Origin: Mucor racemosus
Lineage: Eukaryota > Mucoromycota > Mucoromycetes > Mucorales > Mucoraceae
Direction: 5' to 3'
DNA length: 64,000 nucleotides
Assembly: GCA_027405735.1 (NCBI GenBank)
Contig: JAPEHQ010000003.1
Coordinates: 3,522,393-3,586,392 of the forward strand
Both the position numbers and the translations under genes were made by a program. Below are positions 32,876-43,590 of this stretch, piece by piece. The notes under the pieces are model-generated. The model did not search any database. It saw only the letters and a list, made by a program, of their open reading frames with translations, and was not told the origin of the DNA. Each line of letters begins with the position of its first letter. Within the stretch, counting starts at the first letter, position 1.

Positions 32876-34125
32876 AAAAGCATACTTCATCAAACGTACT
32901 TAGATCTTAAATGCTCACCATATGCGATTAATATCATCTTGTTTTTTATTTAGTGGCTGTACTAGTAAAAATCAAGCTTTTCATAGCTTACTGTATAACA
33001 ATGGCCGTGCGATTTTTCTAAGTTTAGATTCACATTTATCATAAGGCGTGCTAATGATACGTTTGACATCACTGTAAATGGAACCAGTTAATTTAATTTA
33101 TAGAATTTGAATGCAAATACCGAGGAACGATTTGTAAGTACTTAAGTTGGTTCTGGTAAAGCATTGAATAAATTGGTTTGGGACACAGATGGCAAAAAGG
33201 TGGCAATAGGTTCCAGTGATGGCCATGTTTATGTCTATGATATTGGAGAGGTAAGAGTAAAAAAAAACTTAATGCAAATCACCTCTAGCGCAATAATTAT
33301 AAAGTAAGACTATATTATTATCAAATAAACTATCACACAATATTAACATGTACAAATATTTACAGTAATAAGCTTGAATTAAGTGGATACAGCATCATAA
33401 ATTCTTGAAAAAGTTCTCAAGTATTATAAAATCTCTTATTTTTAAGACTTACAAGGCTTATAAGCGGAATATTAATTTAGAAAATTATTTTTGTTCAGAT
33501 CATCAATTTTGACATTTTTTAAATTTTTTTTTTTGGTTTTGCAAATCCAGAGTTAATTATACTACCAATTATAAAAACAAAAAATATACACATATGCAGA
33601 ATTCAGCGCTCTATTTGCTCAATAAAAAACAACAAACATTTTTACTACAAAATATTACATGAAAATCCTTTAATCAAAAAACCGTTTTTGGGCCAAAAGT
33701 ACAAACTTTCATTACTTAACATTTAATCTTAAGCTTTTATAAAATGTGTATTAGCTATGGCTACAATTTTCTCTCACAATGTAGTATATTTAAACGTTGA
33801 TTTTGGTATCAAAATTTGATTTTTCTGTTTTTTGATAAAAATCATGAGTGTTGGTAAGGATAAAATGAGCCCCGAAAATGTCCGCTACAAAAACTGAATT
33901 TTCAGACCGTACGTGGTTAAATATAAAAAAAGTTAAAAAAAAAGAAACGCTTTTTTATTTAAAACTTAGATATACCATAGTATAAGAGACTTAGCAATTC
34001 AATCTTTCTATACTCACTTACGACGTTGCTCTATGCGCTCGCTTGTGCAATTTTATAATGAATGCATGATATAACAGACGGTTGTTTTGGTAGAAAAATG
34101 TAGGTTTATGTAGGTTTATGAACTG
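32876..34125 (+). repeat. Repeat R2 copy A, carrying a dynein intermediate chain exon remnant
   Basis: About 1.25 kb matching 36458-37675 and, from its middle, 42637-43590. It contains the 35-codon dynein-like segment at 33146-33250 and about 850 bases of AT-rich noncoding sequence after it. From about 33440 to 33890 it is almost identical to copy C, much closer than to copy B, so copies A and C spread more recently. No terminal inverted repeat or coding capacity of its own is visible. Confidence 0.8.
33146..33250 (+). pseudogene. Dynein intermediate chain WD-repeat exon remnant (copy A)
   Basis: 35 codons, GSGKALNKLVWDTDGKKVAI then GSSDGHVYVYDIGE, followed directly by a splice-donor-like GTAAGAG. 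This matches the last WD40 blade of cytoplasmic dynein intermediate chains (pattern ALN-x-x-x-W...GK-x-x-A-x-G...G-x-x-x-x-YD-x-GE). In the bases before it, LNANTEERF also fits the family, but a stop (TAA, 33143-33145) interrupts the frame. Confidence 0.7.
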
Positions 34126-34506
34126 CCATTATTCTGCCATTATTCAACAAAAAAGAAAACTAATCTATTTTTGATTGAGAATTCTGATGTTTTGATTGAG
34201 TTGTCCCGTTTTTTAAAAAACACGTTTTGTGATATATTCTTAAAATCAGAACTACAATATTCTAATATAGACATATCTAGCAAGTTCCAATATTATTCAG
34301 GAGCTTGTTCCTGTTATTTTGGAACTAGCGTTGGTGTCGAGCCGGGGTTTGCTATCCAAATTTAATAGTACAAGCTTCGCTCGACAACATCCATATTAGG
34401 AAGAACTGACAATGAAACATGGCTTACTATAATAACATTACGACTGAAACACACCATGTTATATCCAGACACATTTATCAATTAATACAATAATTTCTAC
34501 TGTTAC
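34126..34506. other. No feature recognised
   Basis: AT-rich spacer between R2 copy A and an LTR relic; a 64-codon frame at 34171-34365 has no resemblance to known families. Confidence 0.4.
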
Positions 34507-35185
34507 TGTAGTACTGAACTAAGATATTATTTCCCCACACAATAACAGATTATTAAACGTTATCTTATATAAGACTACGCTCTAATATCCAAATAGAGAT
34601 GACATGAATGTAGCAGTAAATACAAAAAGTATTAATAATTTAACGAACAATAAGTTGAACCATAAAAATAAAACAAATCAATTCATAAAATAAATCGAAG
34701 AAATACATATGGACCAAAGTAAGGATTGTTCTATGCGGATTAATATCAATAAATATGCCAAAAAGCAAGCATTAAAATACTGTCTTGATTATGTAAATCA
34801 AGAAGCTCAACATAAACCTTAAATAATGGACAAATTAATTGATTTACCAAAATAATAAGCATATAAATATTGCATGAATACAATTAAATTATGCTTCTAT
34901 TACTTAATAGTAGCATAATAATAGACTTATGGAATGCAGCATTGTTTGATTTGCATATTCCACATCATGCTTTGACAGGTGTTCTAAATTGGTAATTCGG
35001 TTATTCCTAATTCTGATATACAGTATTACTGACAGTTACGGTGCAGCTCCCAGATACAATGAATCACAACATCACAACTAGTATAAATAAAGTAGAAATA
35101 TAGACTTATTGCACACTATCTATATTTTGAATACAGAAGAATTTAAACTCTATTTTTTCAAAGCTTTTTTTATTATTTTATATGT
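34507..35185 (+). repeat. Diverged solo LTR related to the chromovirus
   Basis: Aligns over its whole length (about 680 bp) with the reverse complement of the 660-bp LTR at 46395-47054. The start is TGTAGTACTGAACTAAGATA against TGTGCTGAACTAGGATA. The middle shares GGTAATTCGGTTATTCCTAA and CTGACAGTTACGGTGCA. The end shares TATTGCACACTATCTAT and CAAAGCTTTT. Many substitutions and small indels mark it as an old relative in the opposite orientation to the array. It is followed immediately by repeat R3. Confidence 0.75.
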
Positions 35186-35706
35186 TGTATGCCGCCTAGT
35201 GTCATATGTTATCACCTTCTACAGTACCAATACATCTTACAATCTATTGACTACGACATGTATTGAATTGCAACGTCTTGATATCGGATATAAAAAACTC
35301 CCAGCGTACCAAGTTTAATCCAGTAATTTCCAAGAACGCTTGGACCTCAATCATGACACCATATTATTTTATTCCAGCAATGAACAAATCAAGTACCTAT
35401 CAAATCAACATCCGAGCACATTTAGCGCAGCATTAAAACAAGACAACTCACAAGCTGCGCAAGAACGGTTAAATTATGATTGACCTATTTCAATCCATAG
35501 ATTACTATCAAACAAATCTAATAGTTCAATAGTGCCTTAAATTACATCTCAGGATCTCAATGTTAAATCAATATAAAAGGCCATACTTTTATATATAAAT
35601 AAACGATATCTTGTTTTTATTATACTGTTAAAGAACTGATTCATTACTCATTCTTTTTTTAATTGTATTCTTTTTCAAATATTATCTATCAAACCTGAAA
35701 ATATAC
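35186..35706 (+). repeat. Solo-LTR-like repeat R3, copy b
   Basis: Matches 9909-10449 in the same orientation. It directly abuts the chromovirus-like LTR relic, so one may have inserted at the edge of the other. Confidence 0.5.
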
Positions 35707-36457
35707 GACAAGAGCAATTCTACTATCGTGCACACACGGGATTAATATCATCATGCACATGGGCAGAATCTATAATTCTGCACATACAGGCTTAGCGTTG
35801 TGCTGGTGTCCAGTTTCTTTTGTTGTGCTCATGTGCTTCTTGACTATCTTTTTAGCCATATTCAGTGTGCATAATAACAGCTCAGGCTATAGTCCGTGCA
35901 GCACAGGTCGGCTGTAGTGATAATAATACATACTTTGAATGTATTTATACACATTAATTGTAACTACTACTAGGGTTTTACTATCTAAAGATATGATGTA
36001 AATCAATGATCTGCATTAATTTACTACAATACTACTTATAGACTGAGATCTTGGATGTGAGACCTATGATGAGTATCGACATAACAAAGGATTTAAAAGT
36101 GACATAAACTACTGGCAGTCTTTCACACATCAAATTGAATTAGTAATAAATAACATGAATCTGGTGTGAGAACCAAGATTATAAAATATAGAAACTTAAC
36201 TATAATTTAAAATCACAAACAACAATTATAGATAATTGTATAACCTGAATTAGTAATTGCTGATCCATTTTCCCATCAGCTTTAAAACCAAGAAGATCAA
36301 ATTACTGCATTAGTAATTTGAATTAGACATTTAATATAAATACCACAACGATCCATCGAGTAGATGAATCGTTGCTTTACTTTATACCTTTAATAAACTT
36401 AGAAGAGTTATAATTGTATTTCCTATCACTTTTTATAATTACGTTTTTGTAGCAAAA
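35707..36457. other. Repeat debris: R5 copy c and an LTR-like promoter/poly(A) segment
   Basis: 35920-36125 matches R5 (8827-9115). 36290-36440 contains TATAAATACCAC and then AATAAACTT followed by ATAATTGTATTTCCT; a similar order is seen at 38292-38375, which suggests another LTR family. No gene. Confidence 0.4.
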
Positions 36458-37675
36458 AGCACACTTTGTCAAACTTACTTAGATGGTAAATACTCACCAT
36501 ATGCTATTAGTATTATCTTAGTTTTTATTTAATTGCTGTATTATTAAAAATCAAGCTTTTATAGCTTACAATATAACAATGACAAAGGGATGCTTCTGAT
36601 TTTAGAATGATATTTATCATAAGGCGGGCTGATAATACACTTGATACTACTGTAGTAGATAAAACCAGTCAATTTAATTCATAGAACTTGAATGCAAATA
36701 CCGATGAACCATTTGCAATTACTTAAGTTGGTTCTGGTAAGGCATTGAATAAATGGGCTTGGGCCAAAGAGGGTAAAAAGGAGGCAATAGGTTCCAGTGA
36801 TGGCCATGTTTATGTTTATGACATTGGAGAGATAAGAGTAAAAAAAAACTTAATATAAATCCCCTCTAGCGCAATAGTTACAAAGATTATATTATCATCA
36901 AATAAATTACCACACAATATTAACTTGTATAAAGATTTAGAGTAATAAGCTTGAATCAAGTGTGTATAGCATCCTGAATTCTTGAAAAAGTTCTCAAGTA
37001 TTATAAAATCTCTTATTTTTAAGTCTTACAAGGCTTATAAGCGGAATATTAATTTCAAAAAATATTATTGTCCAGGTCATCAATTTTGACATTTTTTAAT
37101 TTTTTTTTTTTGGTTTTGCAAATCTAGAGTTAATTATACTACCAGTTATAAAAACAAAAAGTATACACATATGCAGAATTTAGCGCTCTATTTGCTCAAT
37201 AAAAAATAGCAAACATTTTTTTTACAAAATATTACATAAAAATCCTTTAATGAAAAAACCGTTTTTGGGCCAAAAATGCTAAGTTTCATTACTTAACGTT
37301 TAATATTAAGCTTTTATAAAATGTGTATTAGTCGTGGCTACAATTTTCTCTCACAATGTAGTATATTTAAACGTCGATTTTAGTATCAAAATTTGATTTT
37401 TCTGTTTTTTGATAAAAATCATGAGTGTTGGTAAGGATAAAATGAGTCCCAAAAAATGTCCGCTACAAAAACTGAATTTTCAGACTGTACATGGTTAAAT
37501 ATAAGAAAAGTTGAAATAAAAACGCTTTTTTATTTAAAACTTAGGTATATACCATAGCATAAGAGACTTAGTCGTTCGATCGTGCTATGCTCAATTACGA
37601 CGTTGCTCTACGGGCTCACTTTTGCAATTTTGTAATAAATATATAATATGACAGACGGTTTTTTTGGTAAAAAAA
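36458..37675 (+). repeat. Repeat R2 copy B, carrying a dynein intermediate chain exon remnant
   Basis: Second copy of R2. The dynein-like segment is 36727-36831, with W and E substitutions (KWAWAKEGKKEAIG), and the splice donor after it is changed from GT to AT (36832). The same TAA stop precedes the segment. It is the most diverged of the three copies. Confidence 0.8.
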
Positions 37676-39002
37676 TGTATTTTACTATGGTAACAGATGC
37701 AGCGGAATTACATACTAAAAATGCTTGATAATAATAAAATAACCTAAATTCCAAGTATCGCTCATAAAATACGATGACACTCGAAATGTGAACAACAACA
37801 ATAAGCAAACGCTTCAATTGAACACAATAACAAACACATGCTAAAAATATGAAATACCTTTTTGAACCATACAGCATGCCATGTAGATAATAGCACCCTT
37901 GATCACGGTGCAATCAATTACACAAATGACATATATATCAAAACAGGATTCTATCCAAATCAATAATACAGTAACAATGAACAAAGATATCAATTTAGTC
38001 AACTGCTCATTTACTGTATACTGAAGTTGCACTATCAATATAAATAAGATTCAAGCATATATGAAATTACCCCTTAATTCAAGGTTGCATAAAATAGATA
38101 TAACAATAATAAACAAAGCAACCATTTTCCAAAAGGTCGATATTGTCACACTTGACATTAATCCCTTATGGTTGATGCTCTACATGATTTACCCCTTAAA
38201 ATATTAAATCAATAATAATGTACTCAAAACTAGAAGATTACCAAATTTAAATCCATTCAAGTCTGATGGTATTCAAGTTCTCCAATTACTATAAATACCA
38301 TCATACTTTTTCAATTATTTTAAATCTTCAGAAATCTTTTGTAATAAAAACTTTAGCGGATTATAATTGTACTTCTACTGCTTTTATTTTTATATTTTTT
38401 TTATTTTAGTAAACAACTTTGTTATTTACTGCACCTTGTATCAGAATAGGAAATAGGAAATGATAAATAAGATTGATAAAACAATTGGTTTCAACCTTGT
38501 AATTTTTATTATGCAATATGAAGAATCGAAGAAAAAACAAATTAAGTAAAAAATTATGGGTCGAGATTATAAACAATGAAATGCTTTAAGATAAAGGAAA
38601 AGTAAATTGTAATATAATTGGTTTAATGAAGTAGATAGTTAGCCGTTCAAAAGAACGTTTCCAGCAACACCACGAGGAGGTCTATCTACATGTTGCCATT
38701 TGACTTTATAGCTTGTTTACCACCATACTATAAAGTGATACTGAAATCAAGCAAATGCTATGAAAACAATATGACTCCGATTGCCAGAAAGGACTATAGT
38801 TTCCAACCGGTTGCCGTGAAAGAAGACTATAAGACCCTAAAAGGGGGAGAGGTCGCAAGTCCACGAATGGAGAGCAACCAGGTTAAATTGACTCAGGATT
38901 ACCGATTGTACAAAGACAAACAACTGAGTATAGTAACCGAATTTATGGGAAAGCATCAAAATAGATATCATTCCAATAAAGGTGGTAAAAGTTATCGCTT
39001 TT
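37676..39002. other. No gene recognised
   Basis: AT-rich. An open frame at 38690-39022 (+), 110 codons, starts with an alternative codon context and has no recognisable domain. On the minus strand, 38641-38700 reads like a protein C-terminus (VKWQHVDRPPRGVAGNVLLN then stop), but nothing upstream continues it convincingly. Confidence 0.35.
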
Positions 39003-39200
39003 TCTTGATCAAATCATTTTGATTCTTAAACCCGCCTAGGGTGTATCAAAAGTGAGATAACAAAAAAAATGCTTTAACTTCTGAGTGAAATATACAGTAG
39101 TAACTAAGATAATAATATCAAAGAAACAAAACCAGAGAGATAAGACCAGATATACCAAATTGAGCTAAAGAAAAACAAATAAAGGATATGAGAGACTAGA
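39003..39200 (+). repeat. Left flank of the 21-nt array, duplicated at 40868-41035
   Basis: Diverged direct repeat of about 170-200 bp. Shared landmarks are TCAAATCATTTTGA, AGGGTGTATCAAAAGTGAGATA against AGGGGTACGCCAAAAATCAGATA, and GAGCTAAAGAAA against GAGCTAAAAGAAA. Confidence 0.6.
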
Positions 39201-39284
39201 AATTACAAATTAAGATCAGATGTTGACAGTACTTTTTGAACTTTCTATAATGCAATTTCTTCATGAATTGGAACCAGAGAAGCA

Positions 39285-40320
39285 TTGATTTAGACCATAA
39301 GTACATAAATTTAAACCGAATGAGGATGAATTGAGACAAGGCAAGGATGGATTAAGTTCAGATAAATAGGAATCGAAACAAGAAGAGCACCAATTGGAAT
39401 CTGATAAACATAAATTTGGACCAGATGAGCATGAATTATAATTAAATAAGCATGAATTAATACCAAATAGATATGAATACAAACCGAAGAACACGAATTT
39501 AGACTAGAAGACCACGAATTTAGACCACAAGGATACGTCGTTAGACCGGAAGAGCAATAAATTAAGTCCAAAAGAGCACACATTAGAACCAGATTAGCGT
39601 TGTTGTAGACCAAATACACATAGATTTAGACCAGAACTGCACAACGTTAGACTAGAAAAACACAGTGTTAGACCAGAAGAGCGTAAATGGAGACCAGACT
39701 AGCATAATTTGAGATGTGAAGTGTATGAATTTAAGCCAGATTTGAAGGAATTGACTCCAGATGAGCATATATTGGGACCATATAAGTAAGACTTTATACC
39801 AGAAGAATGTAAAACTAGACTAATTAAAAATAAATTAAGGTTAAATAAGCATATAAAATGAACCAATGCAGTTATTGAAAATGAATAAAGAACAGATTGC
39901 CATAAATTAAGACCAGGTGTAAAGAAATTGAGACCAGATAAGCATGATTTGAGACAGGATGAGGGTGAATTTTGATTAGATACCTAACAATTAGACCAAG
40001 TGAGCATTATTTGGGACTAGTTAAATAAAAATTTATACCAGAACTGCATTAGTTTAAACCGTATGAGCAGCATGAAGCAAAACCAGAAGTGCATCTTTAG
40101 GCCACATGAAGACAAGTTAAAACCAGATAAGTAAGAATTGAAACCAGATGAGCACAGTTTGAGGCCAGATAAGTAAGAGCTTATGCCCGACGTATATGAA
40201 TTTGGATTAGCTAAAAATAAAGTAATAAGATCAGATAAGCATGAATTGAGGCCAGAGAACCATAAATTTTTACCTGAAAAGCATGAATTGAGACCAGATA
40301 TTGTAAAGGAATACGAAATG
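39285..40320 (+). repeat. Degenerate 21-nt tandem array, type 1 (about 45-50 units)
   Basis: Units near the consensus ACCAGATGAGCATGAATTGA follow one another with a 21-base period, with substitutions and occasional 1-2 base indels. The clearest stretches are 39500-39720, 39896-40020 and 40120-40300. Since 21 is seven codons, one plus-strand frame reads PDEHELR and one minus-strand frame reads a Cys/Ser-rich SGLNSCL heptad. Minus-strand frames stay open for 77-115 codons (39261-39494, 39311-39619, 40017-40364), but all are interrupted overall. It could be a decayed heptapeptide-repeat gene or a minisatellite. Confidence 0.75.
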
Positions 40321-40379
40321 GGGCAGGAAGGGAGCGACCAAATATAAGGAAAAGAAGACCACATGTTACAGAAACCAGA

Positions 40380-40855
40380 ATGTATTTTTCAAAAAAGACG
40401 CCAGATAAGACCGGAAGAGATCATGTTTGTTAAGATAAATATGATTATGCAAAATAGAGACACGATCTTGTAAAAAAGAACCCAGTTTTGCAGAAAAGAC
40501 TTGAAACTTTGTAGAAGAAGCAGAAACAATTTCGCATATGAGAGACCCAATTTTGTGCATAAAAAACCCAAGGCTATAGAAACGACCAAATGTTTCACGA
40601 AAGATAACATGTTGTGCTGAGAAAGGCCTAATACTGTAAAGATACCGGATGTTATTGTTGTAAAAAGAGACCAGATTTCATAAAAAGAACCATATTACCT
40701 TGAAAAGATACCAGGTATTGTTGAAAAAAAACTGCTTTTGTAGAAAAAAGAAATCCATTTGCAGAAAAGACACCACATGTTGTAGAGAAAATCCAATAGT
40801 GCATACAAAACTAGATGTTGTAGACAGATACTAGATACTGCACAGATACTTCATG
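40380..40855 (+). repeat. Degenerate 21-nt tandem array, type 2 (about 20 units)
   Basis: A second unit type, roughly TTGTAGAAAAGACACCAGAT, again about 21 bases long and directly following type 1. The shared core (AGACCAGAT) suggests both types come from one ancestor. More decayed than type 1. Confidence 0.6.
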
Positions 40856-40867
40856 GCTATCAACTGT

Positions 40868-41035
40868 TGGTTCAAATCATTTTGACTCACCGTGGCCAGG
40901 GGTACGCCAAAAATCAGATATCAATAGCTGATAACCGCCAGGTGAATAATCGAAAGAACCAAACGCAGATAGAATAAACCCGTACCAGGATGAGCTAAAA
41001 GAAAGTTAAACAAGTAGAGAGACTTGTTTTTCGTT
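40868..41035 (+). repeat. Right flank of the 21-nt array, duplicate of 39003-39200
   Basis: Diverged copy of the left flank; includes GTACCAGGATGAGCTAAAAG, itself similar to the array unit. Confidence 0.6.
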
Positions 41036-41099
41036 TACTCAAACCTAAATACTAGGAAAGTTTATGATAAAAAATTCGTTAAAATCTCACGCGCCAGGC

Positions 41100-41405
41100 G
41101 TTACTTTAACGTCGAAATTCTCATCTAACCTTCATCAGCAACGTATGGAACTTTATCTTGCGAGATGCTATAGTAGGTCTTAGCCAACAATGGATAAGAC
41201 ACATACAGGATAGACTCGTGATTCCACCAAACCATATGGTTTTGCTTCATCAAATTTACCTGGTTGTTAAAACAAAAACAAAAAAAACAGGGGACCTTCG
41301 TGTTTTTGAATAAAGCCTAAAATTTGAATTCCATTGATGACGTCTTCAATATTTTGTGTAATTTGATTGAAATGCTGTTTATAAGCTTGAACCACACTGT
41401 AAATA
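41100..41405 (-). pseudogene. Possible protein-coding remnant, two exon-like pieces
   Basis: On the minus strand, 41404-41303 follows an AG acceptor and reads VVQAYKQHFNQITQNIEDVI then NGIQILGFIQKHE. A piece from about 41262 to 41125 reads VNLMKQNHMVWWNHESILYV and continues to DKVPYVADEG then stop. Both look like real protein, and an intron-like gap separates them. I do not recognise the family. No start or further exons were found, so it is probably a gene fragment. Confidence 0.4.
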
Positions 41406-42636
41406 CAATCATATGTGTTACAGAAATCATTGTTTTAGAAAGCAGTATATATTAGCAGTTTTATTTCAGGAGAAAAATTAATGGCCTATAGACATTACGG
41501 CCAAACTATGCTTCCCATGGGCATAATAATCTGCACAGATCGGCGGAATAAAAATTTTTGTGCAGATCAGGCACTCCAAATGAGCAGATCAACGGGGTCA
41601 AGGTTTTTTAGTCAATTTCTTAAAGTATATCAATCACAATATAATTCATAACGAAGATAATTTGAATGGTTTAAAACAGATGTGAGTTACTCTGATTCAA
41701 CAGAATTGCCTTATTGACGAGATATATCCATTTTAAATTTGGGGTTTGAAAGAGTTCTGCCCATGTTCTTCTTTCGGGGACCAAATGGGAACAACGACAA
41801 CAACCTGTTTGGTAACATTAAAAGTAATTATGTCTTTGTAAATTTCTGTTTGTAACACACAAAATCTTTTTTCTTCCCTACTCTCTCCTCAGCTCTTTTA
41901 TTTACGTTTAAAACTACAACAAAAAGACTAATATTTTTTTATAAACAGAAATCAAGTAGCAGGTAAAAGTACATGTTTTTCCTATTGTTCATTTGAAAAT
42001 AAATTATTAATGTCGGTTTTCGAGGATATTAAACAGCCAATTTTGAAGCCAATTCCATTTCTAACTCACATTGAAATGTAATTCTTATAAATAGTCTTTT
42101 AAACCAAGACCTAGAAGCTCTTGGTTCTTTCTTTTACCATTAGTTTTTCTAGTAATAAAGCCTACGTTCTCCATGATAAATGTTATTAGTCTTTATTATT
42201 ATTCTTTCTATAAATAAGATTGTATGTATCCATAAACTCTCAATTAACTGTTAATGTCAGGGCACGTTATAATATCTTTCTTGAAAAAAAAAGCATCCAG
42301 GGCTTAATCATTTTGTTCCATTATCTACGTTATAATCAATGCTTTTTTGGTCGAAAGTCGATATCTACCTGGAGAAAAACTAGCGACTATAAAAGTATGT
42401 ATAGCATTGACTTAATTTGAATGAATGAATAAACTCATGTTAGTGTATTTAGTTTCTAAAAAGTAGTATTTATTTCTATTTAGTGGCCAACAACTAAGAA
42501 GAGGAAAACAAGACGTTGTCTTGAATATCACTACCAACTATCAAAGGTACACCATAATTATTACTTATTACGTTTTAGCTTGTTGTTATTAATAATTGAT
42601 TTTACTAATAAATCAATTTTTATAGGTCAAAAGTAA
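41406..42636. other. No gene recognised
   Basis: AT-rich DNA; a 66-codon frame at 42220-42420 (+) is unremarkable. An acceptor-like TTTTTATAG occurs at 42617-42625 just before R2 copy C. Confidence 0.4.
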
Positions 42637-43590
42637 GTTTGTTCTGGTAAAAAATTGAATAAATTGGCTTGGGACAAAGAGGGTAAAAAGGCGGTAATAG
42701 GTTCCAGCGATGGCCATGTTTATGTTTATAATATTGGGGAGGTACGACTAAAACTCAATGTATGTAAATCATCTCTAGCGCAATAATTATAAAGTAAGAC
42801 TATATTATCATCAAATAAACTACCACACAATATTAACATGTATAAATACAGTATTTACAGTAATAAGCTTGATATAAGTGGATAAAGCATCATAAATTCT
42901 TGAAAAAGTTCTCAAGTATTATAAAATCTCTTATTTTTAAGACTTACAAGGCTTATAAGCGGAATATTAATTTAGAAAATTATTTTTGTTCAGATCATCA
43001 ATTTTGACATTTTTTAAATTTTTTTTTTTGGTTTTGCAAATCCAGAGTTAATTATACTACCAATTATAAAAACAAAAAATATACACATATGCAGAATTCA
43101 GCGCTCTATTTGCTCAATAAAAAACAACAAACATTTTTACTACAAAATATTACATGAAAATCCTTTAATCAAAAAACCGTTTTTGGGCCAAAAGTACAAA
43201 CTTTCATTACTTAACATTTAATCTTAAGCTTTTATAAAATGTGTATTAGCTATGGCTACAATTTTCTCTCACAATGTAGTATATTTAAACGTTGATTTTG
43301 GTATCAAAATTTGATTTTTCTGTTTTTTGATAAAAATCATGAGTGTTGGTAAGGATGAAATGAGCCCCGAAAATGTCCGCTACAAAAACTGAATTTTCAG
43401 ACCGTACGTGGTTAAATATAAGAAAAGTGAAAAAAAAACGCATTTTCATTTAAAGCTTAGATATATACCATAGTATAAAAGACTTAGCCGTTTAATCGTG
43501 TTATGCTCAATTAGGGCGTCGCTCTACGGGCTCGCTTTTGGAATTTTATAATGAATGTACTGTATGATATGACAGCCGGTTTTTCTAGTA
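42637..43590 (+). repeat. Repeat R2 copy C, 5'-truncated, carrying the dynein exon remnant
   Basis: Begins with the dynein-like segment (42637-42741, KLNKLAWDKEGKKAVIGSSD then GHVYVYNIGE and a GT donor) and continues with the shared noncoding part. Lacks the roughly 270 bases that precede the segment in copies A and B. Almost identical to copy A from about 42940 to 43400. Confidence 0.8.

Noticed and set aside
38690..39022. 110-codon frame (+)
   Set aside because: No recognisable domain, and its end runs into the flank of the 21-nt array.
39261..40364. Minus-strand frames in the 21-nt array as real genes
   Set aside because: The strand is purine-rich on the plus side, which by itself suppresses stop codons on the minus strand; the frames are interrupted repeatedly.
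39285..40855. CRISPR array
   Set aside because: Units are contiguous and degenerate with no conserved repeat separated by unique spacers, and the host is a eukaryote.
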